DNA of 64,000 nucleotides from an uncultured Lachnospiraceae bacterium. GTDB lineage: Bacteria; Bacillota; Clostridia; Lachnospirales; Lachnospiraceae. Shown here piece after piece: positions 47,310-55,903 of the stretch (position 1 is its first letter; every line of letters begins with the position of its first letter). The DNA is taken from positions 21,435 through 85,434 of the forward strand of contig CAMOIJ010000007.1 in the NCBI GenBank assembly GCA_946615865.1. Reading direction: 5' to 3'. Both the position numbers and the translations under genes were made by a program. Under the pieces are notes generated by a model. The model searched no databases and was not told where the DNA came from. It was given only the letters and a program-made list of their open reading frames with translations.

Positions 47310-50224
47310 TGGCGGTATTCAACGAAGATAACACTACCGAGCAGATGATCATATCGACGCTCAAGAAAAACGGTTGGGAGTACATTCCGGCAGAGGAGCT
47401 TGATCGTGATTACAGCGACGTTATGGTGGAATCCCTGGTTCGCGATGCTTTGATTCGATTAAATCCCGAGATCGCTGAGGATGAATCCAAAGCTGATGAG
47501 GTAATCTACAAACTGCGGACATTGTTTTTATCTACCAATGCGCAGAATCTTGTTACACAGAACGAGGCGTTTAAGCAGTTGGTTTTTGAAAAGAACTCCT
47601 ACCCGTTCGGCGAAGATGGAAAGCAGGTGTCCATTGATTTCTTTGGAACGGAGATCAATGGGAAGCTGGATCAAAACCAGTATGTGGTAACGAATCAGTG
47701 GGTGTATCCGAAAAAGGAAGGCGGAAAGAGGCTGGACATTGTTCTTTTGGTAAATGGTTTCCCGTTTGCCGTGGGCGAACTTAAGACACCAGTTCGCGCA
47801 GCAATTACCTGGCTTGATGGCGCCCAGGACATCAACAAGTACGAACAAAGCATCCCACAGATGTTCGTGACAAATGTATTTAACTTTGCTACCGAGGGTA
47901 AGTGTTATCGGTACGGTTCCGTCTGTATGCCGGCTGCGAAGTGGGGCCCATGGCACACAACAGACGATAAATCCGATGGAAGCCTGGCAGCGGTACAGAC
48001 CAGCATAAAAGACATGATTACGCAGTATAAGATCATGGACATCTTCCAGTTCTTTACCCTGTATGCTACCGATAATAAATACAGAAAATATAAAGTCATT
48101 GCTCGCTATCAGCAGTATGAAGGGGCCAACATGATCGTTGACCGTGTGCGTGCCGGCTATCCGAAGAAAGGTCTGATCTGGCACTTCCAGGGATCCGGGA
48201 AATCCTATCTGATGGAGTTTGCGGCAGTGAAACTGCGTATGCTTCCGGATCTGAAGAATCCGACAGTTATTATCGTCGATGATCGTTTAGACCTGGAATC
48301 TCAGATCACAGCACAGTTCCATTCTTCCGATGTAGGAAACCTGGAGTCTGCATCTACACGCGAACAGCTGATGACGATGCTGCGACAGGATATCCGGAAG
48401 ATTATCATCACTACCATCTTCCGTTTTCAGGAAGTAGATGGCGAGCTGAGCCCGCGTGACAACATTATCGTCATGGTAGATGAATGCCATAGAACGCAGG
48501 AAGGCGACCTGGGTATCAAGATGAGAACCGCGCTGCCTAACGCATTCTTCTTCGGTATGACGGGAACGCCGATCAACCGGACCGACAAGAATACGTTTGC
48601 TACCTTCGGTGCCACTGAGGACCGTAGCGGCTACATGAGCAAGTATTCCTTCTCTGATTCCATTCGCGACCATGCGACACTGCCGCTGAACTTTGAGCCT
48701 GTACCGATTGATCTCCATGTTGATCGTGAAGCTATGGACATGGAGTTTGATATGTTGACGGAGGGTGTGTCTGACGCAGACAAGGCGGAACTGTCTAGAC
48801 GCGTGAACATGCAGGCGATCATGTACAATCCGGCCCGTATTCATAAGGTCTGCGTTCATATTGCAAAGCACTTCACGACGAAGATCCGTCCGAATGGCTA
48901 TAAAGCACAGGTGGTTGTGTATGACCGGCCATGCTGTCTGAAATATAAAGCAGAACTTGATAAGCTCCTGGGACCGGACTGCTCTACGATCGTCATGGAT
49001 ACAAATGACGACAAGGCCGACGAGTATAAAAAATACAGACGGTCCAAGGATGAGGAAGCCAAGGTCTTAGATCGTTTCAGGGACCCTAACGATCCTCTGG
49101 AGATCGTTATCGTCACAGCAAAGCTACTGACCGGTTTCGATGCGCCTATCCTCCAGGTCATGTATCTGGACAAGCCCATGAAGGACCATACCCTTCTGCA
49201 GGCAATCTGCCGGACCAACCGTACTTATGATGAAGGCAAGACTAATGGTCTCATCGTGGATTATATCGGTATCTTTGATAATGTTGCCAAGGCGCTCGAC
49301 TTTGACGAAGGCAGCATGAAAAAGGTCATCACAAACATCGAAGCGGTGAAGAAGCAGATCCCGGCGCTGATCCGTAAGTGCCTCAGTTACTTCATGGGTG
49401 TTGATCGGACAGTCGACGGCTGGGAAGGCCTAATGGCAGCGCAGGAATGCATCCCGACGAATGATTCGAAAGATAAGTTTGCAGCAGACTACCAGGTACT
49501 AAATCGGGCATGGAACGCCGTATCTCCTGATCCGATGTTGAACGCACTGCAGGTAGATTATGTTTGGCTGTCCAAGGTTTATGAATCCGTGAAACCGGCA
49601 AACGGCGGTGGTGGTCTGATTTGGGCTGCCCTCGGTCCGAAAACCATGGACATCGTGAATGCTAATCTTGATGTCGGACAGGTTCATGAGGATGAAGAGA
49701 TCCTTTCACTGGATGCGGAACTGATTGATGCTTTCATAGAAAAGCACAAAGGGGCGCGGAACGCGGCAAAGAGAGTGGAGATAGATTTGGTAGCAAGAAT
49801 ACGGAAACATACAGATGATCCGAAATTTATCCGTCTTGGAGATAAGCTCGAAAAACTGCGTGAGCAGCATGAGCAAGGTCTGATCAACAGCATTGAGTTC
49901 CTGAAGATGCTGTTAGAGCTGGCAAAAGAAGCCGCTGAGGCAGAAAAAGAAGTCGTTCCGGAAGAAGAAGTCGATAAAGGAAAGGCTGCTCTGACCGAGC
50001 TCTTCAACGGTGTGAAAAACGAAAAGACACCGATTATAGTAGAACGCATTGTAACGGATATTGATGATATCGTTAAGATCGTTCGCTTCGATGGCTGGCA
50101 GAATACGACTGGTGGACGCCAGGAAGTTAAGAAAGCCCTCCGCAGCGTGGTATGGGTGAAATATAAGATCAAGGACAAGGAAGTCTTTGATAAGGCCTAC
50201 AGTTACATCGAACAGTATTATTAA
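47309..50224 (+). CDS. hsdR: Type I restriction endonuclease HsdR
   Basis: Nuclease RLDIVLLVNGFPFAVGELKTP; Walker A HFQGSGKSYLMEF; VDECHRTQEG; FFGMTGTPI; QAICRTNR. Confidence 0.96.
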   Translation: MAVFNEDNTTEQMIISTLKKNGWEYIPAEELDRDYSDVMVESLVRDALIRLNPEIAEDESKADEVIYKLRTLFLSTNAQNLVTQNEAFKQLVFEKNSYPFGEDGKQVSIDFFGTEINGKLDQNQYVVTNQWVYPKKEGGKRLDIVLLVNGFPFAVGELKTPVRAAITWLDGAQDINKYEQSIPQMFVTNVFNFATEGKCYRYGSVCMPAAKWGPWHTTDDKSDGSLAAVQTSIKDMITQYKIMDIFQFFTLYATDNKYRKYKVIARYQQYEGANMIVDRVRAGYPKKGLIWHFQGSGKSYLMEFAAVKLRMLPDLKNPTVIIVDDRLDLESQITAQFHSSDVGNLESASTREQLMTMLRQDIRKIIITTIFRFQEVDGELSPRDNIIVMVDECHRTQEGDLGIKMRTALPNAFFFGMTGTPINRTDKNTFATFGATEDRSGYMSKYSFSDSIRDHATLPLNFEPVPIDLHVDREAMDMEFDMLTEGVSDADKAELSRRVNMQAIMYNPARIHKVCVHIAKHFTTKIRPNGYKAQVVVYDRPCCLKYKAELDKLLGPDCSTIVMDTNDDKADEYKKYRRSKDEEAKVLDRFRDPNDPLEIVIVTAKLLTGFDAPILQVMYLDKPMKDHTLLQAICRTNRTYDEGKTNGLIVDYIGIFDNVAKALDFDEGSMKKVITNIEAVKKQIPALIRKCLSYFMGVDRTVDGWEGLMAAQECIPTNDSKDKFAADYQVLNRAWNAVSPDPMLNALQVDYVWLSKVYESVKPANGGGGLIWAALGPKTMDIVNANLDVGQVHEDEEILSLDAELIDAFIEKHKGARNAAKRVEIDLVARIRKHTDDPKFIRLGDKLEKLREQHEQGLINSIEFLKMLLELAKEAAEAEKEVVPEEEVDKGKAALTELFNGVKNEKTPIIVERIVTDIDDIVKIVRFDGWQNTTGGRQEVKKALRSVVWVKYKIKDKEVFDKAYSYIEQYY

Positions 50225-50233
50225 GGAGGTCCT

Positions 50234-50788
50234 ATGGCAAGAAGTGCATATGCCGAGAATTTGATTCGAACAGTGCTGGATAACTCCGAAGCAGATGACT
50301 GGGCCAGCGCCGTACAGGAATGGGAAATTGTCGACTGGGATGAAGATTTAGAGCTAAAGTCTGCCTGCATCTGCGGCAAAGAAAGACTTCGTTATCTTTA
50401 TACGATAAGGAACCGGTACAACGGAAACATCCTGGATCCCATTGGGAGTTCGTGCATCAGGAAGTTCGAGCGTACAGATTTGAATGATGAAGTTTCTGCC
50501 CTGGAAGATATGTTCCGGCTGCTTCATGCATACGAGAACCACGAGTTTATCGCTCTGGATTCACGCCTGTTTTCCAGGAAGCTCCTTCTCTACTTGTATG
50601 AGGATGGGGCTTTCCCTGGCACTACGTATAACCACGGTGACGGGCGTAGGGATTATCAGTTTCTGCTAGATATGTTCAATGCGCATAACGATTCTATCTC
50701 AAGAGCACAGCAAGGGAAGATCAATGCGATCATCATGAATTCGATCATTCCGTATCTGCAGCGAAAGTTACATGCAACAAGGTATTAA
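50234..50788 (+). CDS. Uncharacterised 184-aa protein with CxC...C motif (possible Zn binding)
   Basis: LKSACICGKERLRYLYTIRNRYNGNILDPIGSSCIRKFE. Confidence 0.7.
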   Translation: MARSAYAENLIRTVLDNSEADDWASAVQEWEIVDWDEDLELKSACICGKERLRYLYTIRNRYNGNILDPIGSSCIRKFERTDLNDEVSALEDMFRLLHAYENHEFIALDSRLFSRKLLLYLYEDGAFPGTTYNHGDGRRDYQFLLDMFNAHNDSISRAQQGKINAIIMNSIIPYLQRKLHATRY

Positions 50789-50803
50789 GCGGAGGCGGCG
50801 TAT

Positions 50804-52756
50804 TTGGCATATAAAGATTTTAAGGAATACATTCAGGTAAACTATGACTGGCTTTTGCAGGAGGCAATCGATGAGTACCTGCTCAAGCACTATGACGGGA
50901 TTGGATTTCATGGATTGAATGTGCTTTCACTTCTAAAGGCCACGGCAAATAATATTCAGGTCTGCAGCTTGACTTGCCATGACGATATCGGGCCGAGAAT
51001 CCGTGTCGACGTTCACATCAAAGCAAATGTAGTGCTTGGCGGCTTGGGAACATCCAATTACGAAGCGGGTCGGGAGTCGCACTGGTTCACTGTATATCTA
51101 CAGGCAAATTTAAAGGACGGCCTGCATGATGTGGAGGTGCTGGATACCGATATGTATCAGACTCCGAGGTTTAACAAAGATCATGCTTTGGATGAGTTTT
51201 TCCTCCAGTATGTATACTCGGATCAGCTGGAGGACATCGCGGATGAATTTACGGAGTTCTGGTGTGGTGATGAAGTATATGACGGCTGGAACTCCCCACT
51301 GAAAAAGATGCTGGAGGAGCTCGATCTGGTCTGGTACGAGGCAGAACTGCCACAGGGAGAGATGGGCCGCATGTACTTCCGGGAATCGGAGGAACTCGTT
51401 GATGACTTTGTACAAGAGCCCGGGATGCGTTATCCGGAACGACGCCAAGTGAAGAAAACGATCGGTCCTGGAGCCATGCTGATCAGCCATGATTTCTACT
51501 TTATTCCTGGCTATGGCAGTAAGAGCGATACGATCGCGCATGAGATCGTCCACTGGGACCGGCATGAAAAATTCTTCGAGATCCTGGCTCTGTTGAATCA
51601 GGATGAGAAGACTTTGTTTTGTGAAGCCAATCCCAGTGCAAGTTCTCCGGACGAACTCGAAGGTGTCGCCAAGGCACGCTGGTGGGCTGAGTGGCAGGCC
51701 AATGCTCTGGCGCCGCGGTATCTGATGCCCAGGAGAATCTTCAATAGGTACTTTCCTGCTATGCTACAGGAGCAGCGGGAATTGTACGGAGGTACCGAGG
51801 GCCAGGTGATGGAACACGGTCTGCAGCAGATCTCTGGTGTGTTTGGCGTTTCTAAATATGAAGCAAAGCTCAGAGCGATGCAGCTCGGGTATAAGCAGGC
51901 GGAAGGTGCCTTCCTTCGGGTAAATGGCCATCAGCGGGCTCCGTTTTCTTTCAATCCTAATGCTCTGGGAGAGAAAGAAACCTTCATCCTGGACGCGCGT
52001 AATGGAAAACGGATCTGCGAGGAGAATCCGGAGTTTGCAAAGCTGTTCAGCAGCGGTGACTTCATTTATACCGGTCTCGTTGTCTGTATCAACGATCCAC
52101 TGTATGTTCAGAAGACCGATGATCCTTCTTGCCCGCAGGGGTATGAACTTACAGACTATGCACGGGCACATGTGGATCTATGCTGTCTGAAGTTTAAGCG
52201 GGAATACACACGTGTCGGTGCCGCGGAAGAGTATTACAACCAGTGCTATTTCAGCAGGGACGTAAATGCTTCTGAGTTTAAAGAGACAAAGACGATCGAG
52301 CTGTCTTCCAATCAAGATCCAATCGAAGAAGCAAGGCAGCTAAAGCTATTACAGAAAGAAAATATTCGTGTGATGGCGATCAAACGGAAATTACCGACGA
52401 ACTTTGCTGAAACACTGTCTGCCCATATGGACCGCCTGGAGGACGGCGAAGGTAAGAAGATGACGTTCAGGTGCTTGCACGAGCGGACAGGCTTATCGGA
52501 GAAATACCTGAGTAATGTCATCAATGGAGGAAAGAAACCAAGCATCGAAGTTCTCTATGCGATATGCCTGGCAATGCATCTCCACCCGATTTTCAGTGAA
52601 GATGTCATCAAAAAGGCGTATGGTGGTTATCCGGATGATGAGGAAGGAGCTATGGCAGAGTATCTGCTTGGGCATCACTATACGGAATCGATTGATATGA
52701 TCAATGATAAGCTGAAGCAGCTCGGCTATCCGATCTGGGGAAAGGATGTAGCGTAA
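50804..52756 (+). CDS. ImmA/IrrE-family metallopeptidase with C-terminal HTH (XRE-like)
   Basis: HExxH motif SDTIAHEIVHWDRHE; C-terminal HERTGLSEKYLSNVINGGKKPSIEVLYAICLAM; TTG start after GGAGGCGG. Confidence 0.85.
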   Translation: MAYKDFKEYIQVNYDWLLQEAIDEYLLKHYDGIGFHGLNVLSLLKATANNIQVCSLTCHDDIGPRIRVDVHIKANVVLGGLGTSNYEAGRESHWFTVYLQANLKDGLHDVEVLDTDMYQTPRFNKDHALDEFFLQYVYSDQLEDIADEFTEFWCGDEVYDGWNSPLKKMLEELDLVWYEAELPQGEMGRMYFRESEELVDDFVQEPGMRYPERRQVKKTIGPGAMLISHDFYFIPGYGSKSDTIAHEIVHWDRHEKFFEILALLNQDEKTLFCEANPSASSPDELEGVAKARWWAEWQANALAPRYLMPRRIFNRYFPAMLQEQRELYGGTEGQVMEHGLQQISGVFGVSKYEAKLRAMQLGYKQAEGAFLRVNGHQRAPFSFNPNALGEKETFILDARNGKRICEENPEFAKLFSSGDFIYTGLVVCINDPLYVQKTDDPSCPQGYELTDYARAHVDLCCLKFKREYTRVGAAEEYYNQCYFSRDVNASEFKETKTIELSSNQDPIEEARQLKLLQKENIRVMAIKRKLPTNFAETLSAHMDRLEDGEGKKMTFRCLHERTGLSEKYLSNVINGGKKPSIEVLYAICLAMHLHPIFSEDVIKKAYGGYPDDEEGAMAEYLLGHHYTESIDMINDKLKQLGYPIWGKDVA

Positions 52757-52831
52757 AAATTTTTGAAAAAACTTTTTTGAAATTCGGAACAAATAGTTCC
52801 GGTCGAAAACGACGAAGAATAAAGAGATTTG

Positions 52832-52880
52832 AGGGCCCTGTGGTCAGCGTCTATTAAGGCGCCGGCTGCAGGGCCTTTTT
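52832..52880 (+). terminator. Terminator at end of the accessory operon
   Basis: GGGCCCTG ... CAGGGCC followed by TTTTTT. Confidence 0.8.
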
Positions 52881-53079
52881 TCGTGCCCAAAATCAGAACT
52901 TTTAGTTCCGATATTGGATGAGGCATATGCGGTTTAATACGGGTGAAGTTAATAAAAAAGCATCCAAGCGGAGGAAACAACATGTTCAACGATAGCTCGT
53001 AGCAATCCGGGAGGCCCGCCTCCCACAAAGCAGATTTAACACATTGTCCAACTTAAAAAACTGATATCTCGCCCGAGAT

Positions 53080-53180
53080 GCGCATTAAGGCAGGGATACC
53101 GATATAGGCTTCCAGACTCCCGACAGGGGGCTTTGGAAAGTCAGAATCGGTAGCCTTTCCTTAGTGCGCTCTTTTTTCGG
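53080..53180 (+). ncRNA. Candidate structured RNA (long stem with T-run) upstream of phage early genes
   Basis: GCGCATTAAGG (53080-53090) pairs with CCTTAGTGCGC (53159-53169, one G-U); TACCGAT (53097-53103) pairs with ATCGGTA (53146-53152); followed by TCTTTTTTC. Confidence 0.55.
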
Positions 53181-53260
53181 GCCGGGAAAGGCAGCGGCCC
53201 TCAAATCCGGACCTCTTCCCTGCCTTCGTGCGATCCAGGCGGATCAAACGGAGGTAAAAG

Positions 53261-53761
53261 ATGTCACGTAATTTTCGTACCAAACTGAGTAACCGCACCA
53301 ACTATGTCTACACCGACGCTAAAGGCAAGAACCACATTGTCCGTCCTGGCGAGGAAGACGTCACGCCTGAGATGATCGCCGACCTGCATGCCATGGACGA
53401 TGACTGGTGCAATGCCGAGAACAGAGAACGCTACCACGTTACCGTCCGCCTTGATGCCAGGATTGATACCGATTCTGAAAAGGATGGAAACGAGACAATC
53501 ACCGCAGCGGATCAGCTGGATCCGGAGGCAATCTTCCTGGAGAAGCTCGAAGCCCTGGAACATGCTGAGCAGATCATGCGTCTGCGCAAGGCCCTGCAGC
53601 AGCTGAAGCCGGAGGACAGGTCACTTGTCCAGGATGTCTTCTATCAGGGTATGCAGCAGAAGGATGCTGCGGCGGTACGCGGTGTATCCAAAGCTGCCAT
53701 CACCAAGCGCCTGAAGCGGATTTACCGCGACCTCGGAAAAATTCTTGAAGAACAGGGTTAA
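53261..53761 (+). CDS. Sigma-70 region 4-like phage regulatory protein
   Basis: LRKALQQLKPEDRSLVQDVFYQGMQQKDAAAVRGVSKAAITKRLKRIYRDL. Confidence 0.75.
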   Translation: MSRNFRTKLSNRTNYVYTDAKGKNHIVRPGEEDVTPEMIADLHAMDDDWCNAENRERYHVTVRLDARIDTDSEKDGNETITAADQLDPEAIFLEKLEALEHAEQIMRLRKALQQLKPEDRSLVQDVFYQGMQQKDAAAVRGVSKAAITKRLKRIYRDLGKILEEQG

Positions 53762-53849
53762 CTGATCACCTGGAAATCCAGGTTACACAGGAAGAGCGCT
53801 TTTCCAAGATCAAGAAACCGTTATTCAAGAACAGCGAGGTGACAATCAG

Positions 53850-54137
53850 ATGAATAACAACGAAAAACTTCTGAACGTCATCCGTGCCCTGGAGGCCCTG
53901 ACTGCCAGTCTGAAAGATCTGGCTGGCAGCGAGGGTTCTTCACCGGATACGGGTGAAAAAGAAACAAACGAAAGAACTGTAACCTTTGAAGAAGTCCGAA
54001 AGGCCCTGGCTAAGGTCTGTGCCGCCGGTAAAACGGATGCCGCGCAGGCTCTTGTGAAGAAGTATGGCGGAGATCGCCTGCGGGATGTCCCGCCTGATCA
54101 GTACGCGGATCTTCTTCATGATGCGGAGGCACTCTGA
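53850..54137 (+). CDS. Phage-associated small protein of unknown function
   Basis: EEVRKALAKVCAAGKTDAAQALVKKYGGDRLRDVPPDQYADLLHDAEAL. Confidence 0.65.
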   Translation: MNNNEKLLNVIRALEALTASLKDLAGSEGSSPDTGEKETNERTVTFEEVRKALAKVCAAGKTDAAQALVKKYGGDRLRDVPPDQYADLLHDAEAL

Positions 54138-55285
54138 TGCCGCCGGTAGGGCATTCCGTCACATCACCGTCATCGGCAAACCGGTGGCTGCATTGCACAC
54201 CCAGCGCCAGGCTGAACGCCGTAGCCCAGCAGTCCTCCGAGGCTGCTGCAGAAGGCACAGCAGCACATGAGCTTGCGGAATACAAAATCCGCACGTTCCT
54301 GGGTGAAAAGCTGAAGCGGCCGACATCCGATTATGACTGTGACGAGATGGAAGAAGCGACGGATGACTATCTCTTCTTTATAAGAGAGAAGCTGGCAGCG
54401 GCCAAGGAAACCTGTGAGGACCCTGCAATCTTCGTGGAGCAGCGGATCGATTTCAGTCGGTATGTCCCGAACGGCTATGGCTGTACGGATTGCTGCATCG
54501 TAGCAGATGAGATCATGTACATCATTGACCTGAAATACGGAAAAGGCATCGTGGTCGACGCTGAAGAAAATCCACAGATGAAGATCTATGCACTTGGCTG
54601 TCTGGAACTCTTCTCGGAGCTCTTTGACATACAGCGCGTGTCGCTGAACATCTTCCAACCGCGCCGGGAGAACATATCCACCTGGGAAACCAGTGTGGAA
54701 GATCTTCGGACCTGGGCGGATGAAGTTCTGACACCGAAGGCGAAAGAAGCCTATGAAGGCAACGGCGAGTTCGTGCCGGGCGACTGGTGCATGTTCTGTA
54801 AGGTAGCGCCGAGATGTAGGGCGAGAGCAGATTCCTGCCTGGCACTTGCCCGGATGGAGTTTAAGCCCGGACCGCTTCTTTCCGATGAGGAACTGGGAGA
54901 GGTCATGGAAAAGGCAGATCAGATTTCGAAGTGGGCTGGTGACATCATGGCATACTGCCAGGAGCAGGCCATTGATCACGGCAGACACTTCCCTGGTTAC
55001 AAGGTTGTACAGGGACGCAGTATTCGGAAGTTTTCTGACACAGATGCCGTAGCGCAGGCAGCAAGAGATGCGGGTTACACGGATTCGGATATTTTCACAA
55101 CCAGCCTCATTACTCTCACCGCCTTCGAACGGCTCATGGGAAAGAAGAAATTCCAGGATACCCTGGGTGACTACGTAACAAAAACAACACCAAAGCTGGT
55201 CCTTGTCCCGGAATCGGACAAGCGTCCAGAAATACAGGTTGATTCCGCAATGAAAGATTTTAAAGGAGAATATGACAATGGCTAA
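54137..55285 (+). CDS. DUF2800-like phage protein (PD-(D/E)XK/RecB-like nuclease)
   Basis: SSEAAAEGTAAHELAEYKIR; IIDLKYGKGI; CMFCKVAPRCRARAD. Confidence 0.85.
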   Translation: MPPVGHSVTSPSSANRWLHCTPSARLNAVAQQSSEAAAEGTAAHELAEYKIRTFLGEKLKRPTSDYDCDEMEEATDDYLFFIREKLAAAKETCEDPAIFVEQRIDFSRYVPNGYGCTDCCIVADEIMYIIDLKYGKGIVVDAEENPQMKIYALGCLELFSELFDIQRVSLNIFQPRRENISTWETSVEDLRTWADEVLTPKAKEAYEGNGEFVPGDWCMFCKVAPRCRARADSCLALARMEFKPGPLLSDEELGEVMEKADQISKWAGDIMAYCQEQAIDHGRHFPGYKVVQGRSIRKFSDTDAVAQAARDAGYTDSDIFTTSLITLTAFERLMGKKKFQDTLGDYVTKTTPKLVLVPESDKRPEIQVDSAMKDFKGEYDNG

Positions 55286-55838
55286 TTACGAAGCAAAACT
55301 TATCAACGACACGAAGGTCCTGACCGGCAAGATCCGTTTCTCTTACGCTCATCTGTTTGAGCCCTGGGGTGCGAGTGGCGCCGAGCCGAAGTACTCCGTT
55401 TCCATCCTGATCCCGAAGACCGATACCAAGACGGTGGAGGTGATCCGTAAGGCGATCGAGAACGCCACTGCGGAAGCCGTGCAGAAGTACGGGAAGAACT
55501 TCAAGTCTGCTCGTCTGCATACACCGATCCATGACGGAGATGTGGAGAAACCTGGTGACGAGGCCTATGCCGGCCAGTACTACATCAACTGCAACAACCG
55601 TCTGGCACCGCAGGTGGTGGATATCAACTGTGACCGGATCGAAGATCCCGAAGAAGTATATTCCGGTGCCTATGGCCGTATCACCCTGAACTTCTATGGC
55701 TACTCTGTTTCCGGCAACACGGGTATCGCGGCGTCCCTGCAGAATGTGCAGAAGCTGGAAGACGGTGAGCGTCTCGGCGGAGGCAGGTCCAGTGCCCTGG
55801 CTGATTTTGGCGGGGCCGGCGAGGACTTCCTGAACTAA
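55278..55838 (+). CDS. DUF2815-like phage protein (probable ssDNA-binding)
   Basis: VLTGKIRFSYAHLFEPWGASGAEPKYSVSILIPKTDTKTVE. Confidence 0.85.
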   Translation: MANYEAKLINDTKVLTGKIRFSYAHLFEPWGASGAEPKYSVSILIPKTDTKTVEVIRKAIENATAEAVQKYGKNFKSARLHTPIHDGDVEKPGDEAYAGQYYINCNNRLAPQVVDINCDRIEDPEEVYSGAYGRITLNFYGYSVSGNTGIAASLQNVQKLEDGERLGGGRSSALADFGGAGEDFLN

Positions 55839-55903
55839 TCATAATCATTTACTCGGTAGGGCGGCGGGAGCAATCCCGCTGCCTTTTTCAGGAGGTGCTC
55901 ACA

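Noticed and set aside
36433-52756. BREX, DISARM or another standard named defence system
   Set aside because: No PglZ, BrxL, DrmA/B or similar genes visible; core is type I hsdMSR with unusual companions
54170-54988. 272-aa minus-strand ORF
   Set aside because: Antisense to the DUF2800-like gene; no recognisable domain
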